Counted from the first letter of the stretch, positions 44,696-54,583 are shown. The stretch is 64,000 bases of DNA from Lentibacter sp. XHP0401 (GCF_025751535.1 NZ_JAOWLC010000015.1:1-64000); one strand, 5' to 3'. The notes: generated from the sequence alone by a model not told the origin. Numbers and translations: made by a program.

Positions 44696-44820
44696 ACGGA
44701 TGACACCCTGCATATGACGCATTTGAGCCAAATTCTTCGGCGGATGATCACCCGTTGTTGACGGGTTTGCCAAAACAAGGTTAGCGCGAGGTTAACGCGC
44801 CTGACAAAAAGGACATAAAC

Positions 44821-45744
44821 ATGAGCGTTCCAGCGCTTGACGCCAGCAGTGTAATTGAGCCGATCCGCCAGCTTGCCGAGGCGGGCGGCGCGGGTGTGCT
44901 TTGTGTGATCACCCATGTTGAAGGGCCGTCTTATCGTCCGCTTGGGGCCATGATGGCTGTGATGGACGACGGGCGGCGCGTTGGCACGCTTTCGTCCGGC
45001 TGTGTTGAGGCGGATATTGCGCTCCACGCGGGCAAGGCGCTTGAAAGCGGTGCGCCTTATACGGTGCGCTACGGGAAGGGCTCGCCATTTGCGGATATTG
45101 TGCTGCCCTGTGGTGGCGGACTTGAGATAATGCTCGTGCCGCGACCTGATGTGGCGGTGCTGCAGGAACTGCTCGCCCATCACTTGGCACGGCAGGCTTG
45201 TGTGCTGGAAGTAAGCCAGCGCAGCGGCAATATCTGCGCGGTGCCTGAAGGGCGGACCGGCTGGACCGGCGATGTGTTCAGCGTCGCGATCGAGCCCGAA
45301 ATTTACTTCTTTATCTTTGGCAAAGGGCCGGAGACGTCCACGTTTGCGGGGCTGGTGCAGGCGGCGGGCTATCCCAACCTTGTGCTTTCACCCGACGAGG
45401 AGACACTTGCAGCCGTGGCGGCAGCGGGATGTGCCACGCGGCATCTGACCCATGCGCATTGTCCTGAGGGGCTGGGCATCGACAACCGTAGTGCTGTTGT
45501 TTTGTTCTTCCATGACCACGAATGGGAGCCACCGATACTGGCGCAGGCCTTGGCGAGTGATGCGCTTTACATCGGTGCGCAGGGAAGTATGCGCGCGGCA
45601 GAGATGCGGCGGATGGAGCTTCATCGGCTCGGCGTTTCCGATGACGCATTGGCACGGCTCAAAGGGCCGATCGGGCTTGTGCCATCGGTCAGGGATGCGC
45701 GTAAGCTGGCGGTGAGTGTTTTGGCGGAAGTGTTGAGCCTTTAG
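44821..45744 (+). CDS. XdhC/CoxI family protein (molybdenum hydroxylase maturation)
   Basis: A 307-residue XdhC-family protein. The N-terminal CoxI domain includes VIEPIRQLAEAGGAGVLCVI and SSGCVEADIALHAG; the C-terminal Rossmann-like domain includes YIGAQGSMRAAEMRRMEL and GPIGLVPSVRDARKLAVS. XdhC proteins insert sulfurated molybdenum cofactor into xanthine dehydrogenase-type enzymes. No such enzyme is encoded in the window, so it is a stand-alone member. Confidence 0.9.
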   Translation: MSVPALDASSVIEPIRQLAEAGGAGVLCVITHVEGPSYRPLGAMMAVMDDGRRVGTLSSGCVEADIALHAGKALESGAPYTVRYGKGSPFADIVLPCGGGLEIMLVPRPDVAVLQELLAHHLARQACVLEVSQRSGNICAVPEGRTGWTGDVFSVAIEPEIYFFIFGKGPETSTFAGLVQAAGYPNLVLSPDEETLAAVAAAGCATRHLTHAHCPEGLGIDNRSAVVLFFHDHEWEPPILAQALASDALYIGAQGSMRAAEMRRMELHRLGVSDDALARLKGPIGLVPSVRDARKLAVSVLAEVLSL

Positions 45745-45776
45745 GGATTGCGCTTTGCCTTCGGCAAATCGCCCCG

Positions 45777-45852
45777 CTGGGGGACTTTGTCCCCCTGATT
45801 CAAAAGCTTTAGAGCTTTTGAATCCTCCCCCTAGGATACTTCCGGCAATAAG
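45777..45852. repeat. Dispersed hairpin repeat, copy B (inverted relative to copy A)
   Basis: The 50-nt core 45789-45838 is the exact reverse complement of 40367-40416, with hairpin arms GATTCAAAAGCT/AGCTTTTGAATC and an adjacent GGGGGAC/GTCCCCC stem. It lies between the convergent xdhC and selO genes. Flanking sequence (TATTGCCGGAAG on the minus strand) is a diverged form of the TTCTTGCCGAAAA lead of copy A. Confidence 0.75.
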
Positions 45853-45857
45853 AAAGG

Positions 45858-47339
45858 CTATGTGCCGCAAAATGTTTTGTATGGGCCGAAGCTTTCGGGG
45901 GCCGGATGCGTATAAGCCTCTGCGTTTGGCTGTGCCATGAAGGGAGTTTGGAGCAGTTTGAGAAGGGTATCAAAGGGAACCATATCACCCTCTTCGGCGG
46001 CTTTCAGAGCCTCTTCAACCATGTGATTGCGCGGGATGTAGAGCGGGTTGGCCGCGTCCATGGCATCGGCGCGGGCCTCTGGTGTTGTGGACTCGTTGGC
46101 GGAGCGTTTGAGGTAGGCGGCGAGCCATGTATCAAGCTCTTGGGCCGGGTCATCATAGAGCGCGCGCAAGGGGGCGCTGTCGCCTCGGACCGCCCCGGCG
46201 AGGGCGCGGAAGGCTTGAGTATAGTCTACATTCTGGCCCTGAAGTGTCATCAGGAAACCATTGGCGAGGGCGAGATCGCCCTCTTCTTCCAACGTGAGAC
46301 CCAGCTTCTTGCGCGCGCCTTTGAGCCATGCAGCCTGATAGAGCGCGGGGAAGCTGTTGATCACTTCAGTGGCTAGCGCGATGGCTTTGTCATCGTCGGC
46401 ATCAATGAAACCAAGGAGGCATTCGGCCAGCCGTGCAAGGTTCCATGCGGCGATGTTGGGTTGGTTGCCGAAGGCGTAGCGGCCCTGTTGATCTATCGAG
46501 GAGAAGCACGCCTTCGGGCTGTAACTGTCGATGAAGGCGCAGGGGCCATAATCAATCGTTTCGCCAGAAATGGTCATGTTGTCGGTGTTCATGACGCCGT
46601 GCACAAAGCCGACATTGACCCATTGCGCCACGAGCTCGGCCTGCCGTGCGGTGACGCTTTTAAGAAAAGCGAGATAGCGGCCCTCGGTGCCGACAAGGTC
46701 GGGGTCATGGCGGGCGATGGCATAGTCGGCAAGTTTGCGTAACATCTCCGCATCGCCACGCGCAGCGAAGAACTGGAACGAACCCACGCGCAGGTGAGAG
46801 GAAGCCACGCGGGCGAGCACTGCGCCATCTTTTGCGCCTGTGTCACGGTGGATTTTCTCGCCCGTGGTGACGGCAGCAAGCGCGCGGGTTGTGGGGATGC
46901 CAAGGCCATACATGGCCTCACCAATAAGATACTCGCGCAGGACGGGCGCGAGCGCGGCCTTACCATCGCCACCACGGGAAAAGGGTGTGCGGCCCGAACC
47001 TTTCAGGTGAATATCGCGGCGGCGGCCAAAGCGGTCGAGCACCTCGCCGACAAGAATCGCGCGGCCATCGCCGAGCTGGGGCGAGAAACCACCAAACTGG
47101 TGACCCGCATAAGCCATGGCCAAGGGGGCTGCCCCTGTGGGCGCGCGCACGCCCGAGAAGACAAGCGCGCCTGCCTCGCCTGCAAGGTCATCCGCATCAA
47201 GGCCAAGCTCTTCGGCCAGCGCCACATTGAGGCGGAGCATTTGCGGCGCGGGAACTTTATCGCCCTGCCACTGTGCATAGGCGCCTGAAAGCTCGCGGTG
47301 ATAACTGTTGTCAAAGGCGAAATCGGGGAGTTTTGTCAT
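45858..47339 (-). CDS. selO: SelO-family pseudokinase (protein AMPylator)
   Basis: A 493-residue member of the SelO/YdiU family, which transfers AMP to Ser/Thr/Tyr of target proteins. Conserved blocks: AYAGHQFGGFSPQLGDGRA near the N-terminus, KGSGRTPFSRGGDGKAAL (ATP site), and GVMNTDNMTISGETIDYGPCAF (metal-binding loop). The protein ends KTFCGT; the terminal Cys occupies the place of the selenocysteine or Cys of other SelO proteins. Length is normal. It lies alone between two repeats or remnants. Confidence 0.95.
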   Translation of the reverse strand: MTKLPDFAFDNSYHRELSGAYAQWQGDKVPAPQMLRLNVALAEELGLDADDLAGEAGALVFSGVRAPTGAAPLAMAYAGHQFGGFSPQLGDGRAILVGEVLDRFGRRRDIHLKGSGRTPFSRGGDGKAALAPVLREYLIGEAMYGLGIPTTRALAAVTTGEKIHRDTGAKDGAVLARVASSHLRVGSFQFFAARGDAEMLRKLADYAIARHDPDLVGTEGRYLAFLKSVTARQAELVAQWVNVGFVHGVMNTDNMTISGETIDYGPCAFIDSYSPKACFSSIDQQGRYAFGNQPNIAAWNLARLAECLLGFIDADDDKAIALATEVINSFPALYQAAWLKGARKKLGLTLEEEGDLALANGFLMTLQGQNVDYTQAFRALAGAVRGDSAPLRALYDDPAQELDTWLAAYLKRSANESTTPEARADAMDAANPLYIPRNHMVEEALKAAEEGDMVPFDTLLKLLQTPFMAQPNAEAYTHPAPESFGPYKTFCGT

Positions 47340-47460
47340 CTGGTGAATGTCCTGCTCATTACGACTCTATGTAGGCGAATGAGCTGCGGGATCAAGTTTT
47401 GTAAACGTGTGGCAGCTTCACAGCATCAACAACAAAGGCTTTGTGCGGATCAGCAATTGA

Positions 47461-47562
47461 CTGACAGACTACAACGCCGGACGCCCCCATTCGACACATG
47501 GTATATGGCCTCCCGACGAGGTCTATGAAAGCAAAACAGAACCCATGGAATTGGCAGCTTAA
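47461..47562 (+). pseudogene. C-terminal remnant of an IS3-family transposase
   Basis: One frame reads DYNAGRPHSTHG...PPDEVYESKTEPMELAA then stop (TAA 47560-47562). This is the typical end of an IS3-type integrase domain (D-Y-N-x-x-R-P-H-S...P-x-E-V-Y). A TGA lies in the same frame just upstream at about 47458, and no integrase sequence precedes it. The rest of the gap 47340-47780 has no gene: 47570-47620 may contain the element's right end, and 47640-47730 shows nothing recognisable. Confidence 0.7.
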
Positions 47563-47732
47563 ATGAGCCCCTGATCCATGTTAGCATGGCTGCTGACTGG
47601 TCGAGAACCCAGGGCCACTTCTGTAAAGGCTGTAAGCGTTTTCATGGTTTTTCCCAAGGTTTCAAAATCTGCCGCGAGGCTCGCTTTGGCCGGCTACAAT
47701 GTTGTGACAGGTTTTATTGTTTACAGTTGCCG

Positions 47733-47757
47733 CAAAAAACCCGCCCCTTGCGGGGCA
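47733..47757 (-). terminator. Rho-independent terminator of the pst-phoU operon
   Basis: Read on the minus strand: GCCCC-GCAA-GGGGC stem-loop (47756-47743), then GGG and six Ts (47739-47734). It lies 25 nt past the phoU stop. Confidence 0.85.
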
Positions 47758-47780
47758 GGTGGGAAAGCTCATCTTCTGCT

Positions 47781-48491
47781 TTATTCTGCAGGGGCAGCCA
47801 TTGACGTAAAATCGCCTTTCTGGCGGTCTTCATCGGGCATTTCACCTGTCACAAGATAAATCACCTGCTCGGCAATAGATGTGGTGTGATCGCCCATTCT
47901 CTCGATGTTCTTTGCGATGAAATGCAGGTGCATACAGGATGTGATATTCTGCGTATCTTCCATCATATGCGTCAGCAAGGAGCGGAACAGGGTGTTATAC
48001 ATCTCGTCAACTTCATGGTCGCGGGCGCGGACATCTTCGGCTTGCGCCACATCTCGCTTGATGTAGGCATCAAGCGCATCGCGGATCATCTGAATGACCG
48101 TGCTCTGCATGCCGCGCAACGCAGCGGCGACTCCTGCAACCGGTTTTGCATCGACAATAACAGTTGTGCGTTTGGCGATGTTTTTAGCGTAGTCACCGCA
48201 TCGTTCCAGATTGGAACTGATGCTCATAACCGTAAGAACGGTGCGCAAATCGCTGGCTGTCGGAGATCGGGTTGCGAGGATTTTGGCGCAATCAAGCTTA
48301 ATGTCCTCATCCAGCGCATCAATGGCACTGTCGTTTTTGCGCACGAGCTCGGCCTTTGCCAGATCATTTGTCTCAAGGGCTTGGGCCGCTTGGTCCATCG
48401 CATCTTCGACCAAGCCTGCCATTTTAACAAGCTTGGCTTGGGCGCCTTCAAGGTCGCGGTCAAAAGCGCTGGCGATGTGTTGTGTCGACAT
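47781..48491 (-). CDS. phoU: Phosphate signalling/transport regulator PhoU
   Basis: A 236-residue helical-bundle protein with the two PhoU repeats; metal-binding-type E/D-x-x-x-D clusters are seen in NLERCGDYAKNIA and NIERMGDHTTSIAE. It links PstSCAB to the PhoR-PhoB system to shut down the Pho response when phosphate is plentiful. ATG 48491 is chosen; upstream frame is inside pstB. Last gene of the operon; no phoB/phoR follows. Confidence 0.95.
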   Translation of the reverse strand: MSTQHIASAFDRDLEGAQAKLVKMAGLVEDAMDQAAQALETNDLAKAELVRKNDSAIDALDEDIKLDCAKILATRSPTASDLRTVLTVMSISSNLERCGDYAKNIAKRTTVIVDAKPVAGVAAALRGMQSTVIQMIRDALDAYIKRDVAQAEDVRARDHEVDEMYNTLFRSLLTHMMEDTQNITSCMHLHFIAKNIERMGDHTTSIAEQVIYLVTGEMPDEDRQKGDFTSMAAPAE

Positions 48492-48501
48492 GGTGATGCT
48501 C

Positions 48502-49299
48502 CTATCCGATCCGGCCAGAGATATAGCTTTCGGTGCGGCTGTCTTTCGGGTTGGTGAAAATCTCGTCGGTGTTGCCGTACTCGACCAGACTTCCAAGATG
48601 GAAGAACGCTGTTTTCTGGCTGACACGCGCCGCTTGCTGCATCGAGTGCGTAACGATGACAACAGTGTAGCTTTCGCGCAGTTGGTCGATCAGTTCTTCA
48701 ACCTGCGCTGTCGCGATAGGGTCAAGCGCCGAGCAAGGCTCGTCCATCAAAAGCACATCCGGTTCTGTGGCCACGGCACGCGCGATACAAAGGCGCTGCT
48801 GTTGGCCGCCTGAAAGGCCTGTTCCCGGGGCATGCAGGCGGTCTTTGACTTCGTCCCAGATGGCACCGCGCCGCAGTGATTTCTCGACGATCTCGTCGAG
48901 CTCGGCTTTTGTTCTTGCGAGGCCGTGGATCTTCGGGCCGTAGGCAACATTGTCATAGATCGATTTGGGGAAAGGGTTCGGCTTTTGAAACACCATTCCG
49001 ACACGCGCGCGCAGTTGAACGGGGTCGATATTGCGGTCGTAGATGTCCTGACCGTCGATCAGAATGTCACCTTCGACGCGGCAGATATCAATCGTGTCGT
49101 TCATCCGGTTGATGCTGCGCAAGAAGGTTGATTTGCCGCAGCCTGACGGCCCGATAAAGGCTGTCACGGTGTGTTCCTTGATCTCGACGTTTACATCTTT
49201 GATCGCGTGGGTCTCACCGTAGTAAACCTGAACGTTTTTAGCGCTGATCTTGGTTGCGTGCGTGTCAATATCACGAGTGACTACTCTGAGGTCATCCAT
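48502..49299 (-). CDS. pstB: Phosphate ABC transporter ATPase PstB
   Basis: A 265-residue ATPase: Walker [20 protein letters not shown] (about 49-67), signature [15 protein letters not shown], Walker [14 protein letters not shown]. The start at 49299 follows AAAGGAGAG. It energises high-affinity phosphate import and lies 17 nt after pstA. Confidence 0.96.
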   Translation of the reverse strand: MDDLRVVTRDIDTHATKISAKNVQVYYGETHAIKDVNVEIKEHTVTAFIGPSGCGKSTFLRSINRMNDTIDICRVEGDILIDGQDIYDRNIDPVQLRARVGMVFQKPNPFPKSIYDNVAYGPKIHGLARTKAELDEIVEKSLRRGAIWDEVKDRLHAPGTGLSGGQQQRLCIARAVATEPDVLLMDEPCSALDPIATAQVEELIDQLRESYTVVIVTHSMQQAARVSQKTAFFHLGSLVEYGNTDEIFTNPKDSRTESYISGRIG

Positions 49300-49316
49300 G
49301 GCCTCTCCTTTCGAGT

Positions 49317-50609
49317 TTACCATTTGCGTTCAAACTTGCTGCGCAAGTAGATGGCGATTGCATTCATAGCGATGAGGAAGGTCAGCAGCACGAGGATCGC
49401 TGCTGATGTCCGGCTCACAAAGCCGCGCTCGGGGCTGTCGGCCCAGATGAAGATTTGGGTGGGCAGCGCTGTCGAGCTGTCAAAGGGCGAGCCCGGTGCA
49501 GAGGTGATGAACGCGTTCATCCCGATCAGCAGAAGCGGCGCTGTTTCACCCAGGGCTTGAGCAAGGCCAATGATCGTTCCGGTCAGGATTCCGGGCATCG
49601 CCAGCGGAACAACGTGGCCAAAGACAACCTGTTGCTTTGACGCGCCCACACCCAATGCAGCCTCGCGGATGGACGGCGGAACCGCTTTTAGGGCCGCACG
49701 CGTGGCGATGATGATTGTCGGCATGGTCATCAACGCAAGTGTGAGACCGCCAACAAAGGGAACGGAGCGCGGCATGCCGAACCAGCCGATAAAGACCGCC
49801 AGTGCAAGCAGGCCGAAGACAACCGAGGGAACGGCGGCGAGGTTGTTGATATTAACTTCGATAAAGTCGCTGAGTTTGTTCTTCGGCGCGAACTCTTCGA
49901 GGTAGACCGCCGCGCCTATCCCCAAAGGAAACGCGATCAGAAAACATGTAAGAAGCGCCCAGAATGAGCCCAGCAACGCCCCCTTGAGGCCCGCAAGCTC
50001 GGGGAAGCGGCTGTCGGCGTTGGTGATCAGCGCCGTGTTGAGGCGTGACGTGATCACCCCCGCTTCATACAGTTGGTCGAAGTTGGAAATTTGAGTGTTA
50101 TCAAGGCGGCGCAGGTTCTCGGGCGTGTCGCGATCAACCAGCTCTTTATAGAGTTGGTCATACGGATCGGACACCGGAACCCGCATTGTGATCGTCTGGC
50201 CTATCAGGGAAGGGTCTTCAACGATACGATTCCGCAGGTAAAACTGTGCCCCGTTCGAGAAGATGCCACTGGCGGTGCGCACGTCGGCGCGGCTGCTTGC
50301 ATCTACATTTGGCAGATAAGGCAACAGCGCCGCCACGAGCACATCATCAAAGTTACCGCGCGGCAGTTTTCCGGCATCAACTTCCTCGGGGTCAACAAAC
50401 ACTTCCAGCGTGATATTGGTTTGCATGAAGGCCTTGTAGCCCGTCGCAATCTGCGACCAGAGAAGGATGAAAAGCATCAGGAAGGCGATGCTGATCGCTA
50501 CGATACCAAAGCCTTGCAGAATATACTGCTTGCGATGACGCCGCGCCAAAGAGGCCTGCACTTTGTCGATTGTTGTCTGGGGAGCGGAGCCGTGTGAAAT
50601 ATCGGTCAT
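49317..50609 (-). CDS. pstA: Phosphate ABC transporter permease PstA
   Basis: A 430-residue permease, longer than enteric PstA because of an N-terminal extension: a membrane segment (about 29-50) and a periplasmic insert of roughly 140 residues before the core. The core carries the ABC permease signature region [26 protein letters not shown]. Long PstA forms of this kind are usual in alphaproteobacteria. Confidence 0.94.
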   Translation of the reverse strand: MTDISHGSAPQTTIDKVQASLARRHRKQYILQGFGIVAISIAFLMLFILLWSQIATGYKAFMQTNITLEVFVDPEEVDAGKLPRGNFDDVLVAALLPYLPNVDASSRADVRTASGIFSNGAQFYLRNRIVEDPSLIGQTITMRVPVSDPYDQLYKELVDRDTPENLRRLDNTQISNFDQLYEAGVITSRLNTALITNADSRFPELAGLKGALLGSFWALLTCFLIAFPLGIGAAVYLEEFAPKNKLSDFIEVNINNLAAVPSVVFGLLALAVFIGWFGMPRSVPFVGGLTLALMTMPTIIIATRAALKAVPPSIREAALGVGASKQQVVFGHVVPLAMPGILTGTIIGLAQALGETAPLLLIGMNAFITSAPGSPFDSSTALPTQIFIWADSPERGFVSRTSAAILVLLTFLIAMNAIAIYLRSKFERKW

Positions 50610-50619
50610 GAGCTAGGCC

Positions 50620-51996
50620 TCAATCGTATGCTTCGCGGTATTTCCGGACAATCCGGAGCGCGAAAATGTTGATAATGAGCGTGACGATGAACAGCATCAT
50701 CCCAAGCGCGAAAGCGGCAAGCGTCTTGGGGTTGTCAAACGATGTATCCCCGATCAGCAGCGTGACAATCTGAACCGTGACAGTCGTGACGCTCTCAAGC
50801 GGGTTGAGTGTCAGGTTTGCCATGAGGCCCGCAGCCATAACAACGATCATGGTTTCACCGATCGCGCGGCTGACGGCCAGCAAGACCCCCCCGACGATAC
50901 CGGGGATCGCCGCAGGGAAGAGCACATTCATCACCGTTTCAGCGCGGGTTGCGCCAAGGGCAAGCGCGCCGTCACGCAACGCACGCGGCACAGCCGAAAG
51001 CGCATCATCGGCGAAAGACGAGATGAAGGGAACCAGCATGATCCCCATAACCCCACCTGCCGCAAGCGCAGTGTTCGGTGCAACATCAATGCCCCAAGCC
51101 GCGCCCAAACTGCGGATCGCGGGGGCGACAACAAGGATCGCGAAGAAGCCGTAAACAACTGTCGGAACCCCTGCGAGAACCTCAAGGATCGGCTTGCAAA
51201 CAGACCGCACCGGTTTTGGTGCAAACTCGTTAAGGTAAATCGCCGATAGCAGGCCAATCGGGATCGCGATGACGATAGCGACGATGGTGATAACGATCGT
51301 GCCGACGATGACAGGGAGCCAGCCGAACGCACCTTCAGCCGCCACCTGATCGGCACGGATCGGGATTTGCGGCTCCCAACTTGTGCCAAACAGAAAGTCT
51401 GTCAACGGGACCAGCTTCAGGAACTTGACGGTTTCAAAGGCCAGCGAGGCAACAATCCCGACTGTCGTGAAAATCGCGATAACCGAGCAGAAGATCATGA
51501 GGCCCGAGATAATCCTCTCGGCGCCCTGGCGGGCGCGGAACTCGGCAGAAACCTTGCTGCGCGCAAAAAACATGATAGCGAGGCTCAGCAGAGCCGTGAC
51601 AAGAACGAGGCCCAGCGCGGCAGATTGCAATAGACCGCTGAACCGCTCGGCGGCAGCGATTTTCCAGACCTCGGGCTCGCCAAAGACGCGGCCACCAGCG
51701 ATAGACTGGATCTCCGCGAGGATCAGATCAACCTGACCCTTGCCCAATCCGTCCAGCGTTCCTTCCGGAAGGCTCGACATGACCAACCGATTCACAACAG
51801 CCCCTTGCAGCACCAGCCACAAAAGAATGACCACAAGAACCGGAACCAGAATCATCAAAAGAGCGAAAAGGCCGTGATAGCCGGACACGGAGTGAAGCCT
51901 TTGCCCACCATCGCGCAGGCCCGTTGCTGCGCGTCGGTTCAGGGCATAGGCAACCATGCAGGCGGCAAGAAGAATAGCGAAAGCCAAAGTTGTCAT
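50620..51996 (-). CDS. pstC: Phosphate ABC transporter permease PstC
   Basis: A 458-residue permease with extended N-terminus (two extra membrane segments around 5-60) and the core motif DGALALGATRAETVMNVLFPAAIPGI for ATPase contact. It pairs with PstA, whose gene starts 10 nt downstream. Extended alphaproteobacterial form. Confidence 0.94.
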   Translation of the reverse strand: MTTLAFAILLAACMVAYALNRRAATGLRDGGQRLHSVSGYHGLFALLMILVPVLVVILLWLVLQGAVVNRLVMSSLPEGTLDGLGKGQVDLILAEIQSIAGGRVFGEPEVWKIAAAERFSGLLQSAALGLVLVTALLSLAIMFFARSKVSAEFRARQGAERIISGLMIFCSVIAIFTTVGIVASLAFETVKFLKLVPLTDFLFGTSWEPQIPIRADQVAAEGAFGWLPVIVGTIVITIVAIVIAIPIGLLSAIYLNEFAPKPVRSVCKPILEVLAGVPTVVYGFFAILVVAPAIRSLGAAWGIDVAPNTALAAGGVMGIMLVPFISSFADDALSAVPRALRDGALALGATRAETVMNVLFPAAIPGIVGGVLLAVSRAIGETMIVVMAAGLMANLTLNPLESVTTVTVQIVTLLIGDTSFDNPKTLAAFALGMMLFIVTLIINIFALRIVRKYREAYD

Positions 51997-52021
51997 CGGG
52001 AATACTCGCTGAAAAGGAGAG

Positions 52022-52048
52022 GCCCGGGCCAGAAGTTCTGCCCCGGGC
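52022..52048 (-). terminator. Intercistronic hairpin between pstS and pstC
   Basis: GCCCGGG (52022-52028) pairs with CCCGGGC (52042-52048), and the interior CAGAA/TTCTG continues the stem across a mismatch. There is no T-run. It likely protects or partly terminates the pstS message so that the binding protein is made in excess. Confidence 0.65.
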
Positions 52049-52068
52049 TTTCAAAGGCCATGACAGCC

Positions 52069-53112
52069 TTATTCTGGTGCTTTCATCGCAACACCGCCGA
52101 GAACAGCTTCCTGAAGCTCGTGAATACGGGCTTCTGCAAGCGGAACCAAGCCACGCTCGGAGAGGTAACCACCTGTCATCAGCGCATCATCCGACATGTA
52201 CTCTTCGATAAACTCGTTCAGGTTCGGGATAACACCGCGGTGCGCGTTCTTGATGTAGAAGTAGAGCGGGCGCGACACAGGGTAGGACTTGTCTGCAATC
52301 GTGTCGATTGTTGGCTCTACGCCTTCGATCTGAACACCTTTCAGCTTGTCGAGGTTCTCATAGAGGAACGAGTAACCGAAGATACCGAATGCGTTTGCGT
52401 CTGCTTCGAGGCGCTGAACGATCAGGTTATCGTTTTCGCCGGCTTCAACAAACGGACCGTCTGTGCGCATACGCGAGCAGTTGTCGCCAACCCAATCACC
52501 GTCAAAGCCACCGTCTTTTACATAGGCCAGCTCTTCACAGCCTGCGTGCATTGCAAGCTCGACCCATGCGTCACGTGTGCCTGATGTCGGGGGGGGGCCG
52601 TAGGCGAGGATCGCGACTTCGGGCAGATCGGGGTTGATCTCGTTCCACATTTTGTAGGGGTTGTCGGCCCACTCGCCATCCACAGGAACCTGTGCGCCAA
52701 GTGCGAGGTAGATCTCGCCGAGTGTCAAGTTCCAATCGGTTTCGTTGGCGCGTGAAACAGCAACAGACAGGCCGTCAAAGCCGATCAGGGCTTCTGTGAT
52801 ATCAGTCACGCCATTGTCCTGGCAAAGCTGATACTCGGATGCTTTCATCGCGCGTGAGGCGCCTGTGATGTCTGCGTGGGCTTCACCAACGCCACCACAG
52901 AAGATCTGCATACCGCCGCCTGTGCCAGTGGATTCAACGATAGGCGACGGAGCACCTGTGTTGTTCGCGAACTGCTCGGCAACTGCTTGCGTGTACGGGA
53001 ATACTGTTGAGGAACCCACAATGCGAATACCGTCACGGCTCTGTGCGAAGGACGCTGTTGTGGAGATGGCAGCAACCGCACATGCAGACGCGGTCAGTTT
53101 CAAGTAAGACAT
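52069..53112 (-). CDS. pstS: Phosphate ABC transporter substrate-binding protein PstS
   Basis: A 347-residue PstS-family protein (PstS_2/SphX-like form). A signal peptide of about 23 residues ends SFA|QS. The phosphate-binding SST motif is in IVGSSTVFPYT, with TGGGMQIFCGG and the later TSGTRDAWVELA also binding phosphate. ATG 53112, preceded by TAGGAG, is the start. First gene of pstSCAB-phoU with a PHO box upstream. Confidence 0.95.
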   Translation of the reverse strand: MSYLKLTASACAVAAISTTASFAQSRDGIRIVGSSTVFPYTQAVAEQFANNTGAPSPIVESTGTGGGMQIFCGGVGEAHADITGASRAMKASEYQLCQDNGVTDITEALIGFDGLSVAVSRANETDWNLTLGEIYLALGAQVPVDGEWADNPYKMWNEINPDLPEVAILAYGPPPTSGTRDAWVELAMHAGCEELAYVKDGGFDGDWVGDNCSRMRTDGPFVEAGENDNLIVQRLEADANAFGIFGYSFLYENLDKLKGVQIEGVEPTIDTIADKSYPVSRPLYFYIKNAHRGVIPNLNEFIEEYMSDDALMTGGYLSERGLVPLAEARIHELQEAVLGGVAMKAPE

Positions 53113-53195
53113 GTTTGCTCCTAGATTTACATCGGCCGCAGCTGCGACCGTGAGGACCAAATACGGAGCCACTGTAATGCTAACGTAAAAGTTTT

Positions 53196-53213
53196 ATGAA
53201 GCTTTCATGACAA
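53196..53213 (-). promoter_or_regulatory. PHO box upstream of pstS
   Basis: On the minus strand TTGTCAT-GAAA-GCTTCAT: two 7-bp direct repeats spaced 4 bp, the layout of PhoB binding sites. It lies 84 bp upstream of pstS. PhoB itself is outside the window. Confidence 0.7.
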
Positions 53214-53291
53214 TCACAGCGCCCTTCCCCACAACCAGCGATGTGCCTATCCGGCACCTGGAGACGAGCTTTGGTAACATAACAGGCAATT

Positions 53292-53365
53292 GAGAACGCC
53301 TTACATAACGTATGGCGTTCTCGCGTGTTTGGTTCCGGTTTTCGAGCTTTCAGGCATCGAAAACC
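53292..53365. terminator. Two hairpins between the PAP2 gene and the pstS promoter
   Basis: GAGAACGCC/GGCGTTCTC (53292-53300 and 53314-53322) and GGTTTTCGA/TCGAAAACC (53337-53345 and 53357-53365), both perfect 9-bp inverted repeats. They follow the PAP2 gene end and probably insulate it from the pst operon; no strong T-run follows. Confidence 0.55.
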
Positions 53366-53398
53366 TTTCGCTCTGACAGGAAAACAAGCCGTTGCGCG

Positions 53399-54391
53399 TC
53401 AGGCTGCCACGCAAGCGCGCCCTTGTTGAAACTGGGCTGAGGCCCTGCTTTTTCCATTGAAACGGTGCACCATTTTGATGGCCATCAGAGCGACAAACAT
53501 CCCTGCAATCAGATCAACAAAGTAATGTCCCCCGAGCACAGGAGTCGAGGAGATCATAACGATTGAGTAAAGCCAGGCTGGAATGCTGAGCCATGTGTTC
53601 CGGCACACCGAGATAATCAGAATCCCGGATGCTGTGTGGAAAGACGGGAACGTGGCCAACCCGGGCATTCTGGCAGGATCAAGGACTGTCGCTGTCGAAC
53701 TGTCGCGCAGTGCTTCCATATAGGGAAGGTGATAGGCACCCGGCACCCAACCCATTGGTTTGAAAAGCGAAAGATCCTGAAAAAGGGTGAGCACAGCGGC
53801 TTTGGCCGGAAAAGCCGCGCCGACAACGATGCAAACCACCGCTGTGATCATGAACGTATCAATAAACTCCCGAGCGCGCTCGATATAGCCAACGGAAACC
53901 AGCAAAAGCAAAATTACGAGGCTTAGGAAAGTCAGCGACGTGTAGGAAACATCCAACAACTGAAAGAGCTGTGGCCGTGAGTAGACCGCCTCGAAATAGG
54001 CCATCCAGTTCAGGTTCAAAGCCTGGTCCCAGCCAACCAACAAGTCGTCGACATAAGGAAAAGGTATCATCATCGAGAGATGGTTCAGTAACCGCAGATT
54101 GAGCCATGCAATGTGAAGAAAGAACAGCCCTTCAAACGCGTAGTGAAGGCGCACAAGAGATTTTGCAGGCTGCGCAGCTTGCTCCAACAGGCGCCGGGCG
54201 GCCACGAATATCGCCAGCAGAATGAGACCCTGCAAAAAGAACTCAGGCAGTTTAGCTGTCACGATCTCGGCCCGGCTGAACGTCAGAATTCCGATGTTGA
54301 GCACAGTCAAAACACCAATACAGACATAATTCGACCACCGGACCATCGGTGCTATAGGTGATGTGCGGTGGTTTTCCAAAATGAGCCTCAC
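53399..54391 (-). CDS. PAP2-superfamily membrane phosphatase (PAP2_3 type)
   Basis: A 330-residue integral membrane protein with about 6-8 hydrophobic segments. Phosphatase motifs lie near the C-terminus: FPSFHTASG (motif 2, His) and LGGHYFVDLIAG (motif 3, His and Asp), as in PAP2_3/inositol-phosphorylceramide-synthase-like proteins. It lies next to the pst operon and diverges from a glycerophosphodiesterase gene, so a role in phospholipid headgroup turnover is possible. Confidence 0.85.
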   Translation of the reverse strand: MRLILENHRTSPIAPMVRWSNYVCIGVLTVLNIGILTFSRAEIVTAKLPEFFLQGLILLAIFVAARRLLEQAAQPAKSLVRLHYAFEGLFFLHIAWLNLRLLNHLSMMIPFPYVDDLLVGWDQALNLNWMAYFEAVYSRPQLFQLLDVSYTSLTFLSLVILLLLVSVGYIERAREFIDTFMITAVVCIVVGAAFPAKAAVLTLFQDLSLFKPMGWVPGAYHLPYMEALRDSSTATVLDPARMPGLATFPSFHTASGILIISVCRNTWLSIPAWLYSIVMISSTPVLGGHYFVDLIAGMFVALMAIKMVHRFNGKSRASAQFQQGRACVAA

Positions 54392-54583
54392 GATTTAGAT
54401 GTTCCGAGTGAAGCTCGCGCCCAAAAACAGCTATTCTATGGCAGTATTGGGGAATCAGCGGGGCTGGAAAGGTTCGGGTGAACCCGTCACAGGCGGCAGC
54501 ATGGACAATTTTTCCGGTTGTCTACATAACATTATTTTACAGGGTGTTTCTCAACACACCAATCAAATACAGACGGTCAGGCA

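Noticed and set aside
47298-47528. 76-codon plus-strand open frame as a small gene
   Set aside because: It overlaps the selO start region and an IS remnant that reads in a different frame; no ribosome site or family.
47578-47859. 93-codon plus-strand open frame as a small gene
   Set aside because: It runs through the pst-phoU terminator and into phoU antisense; no supporting features.
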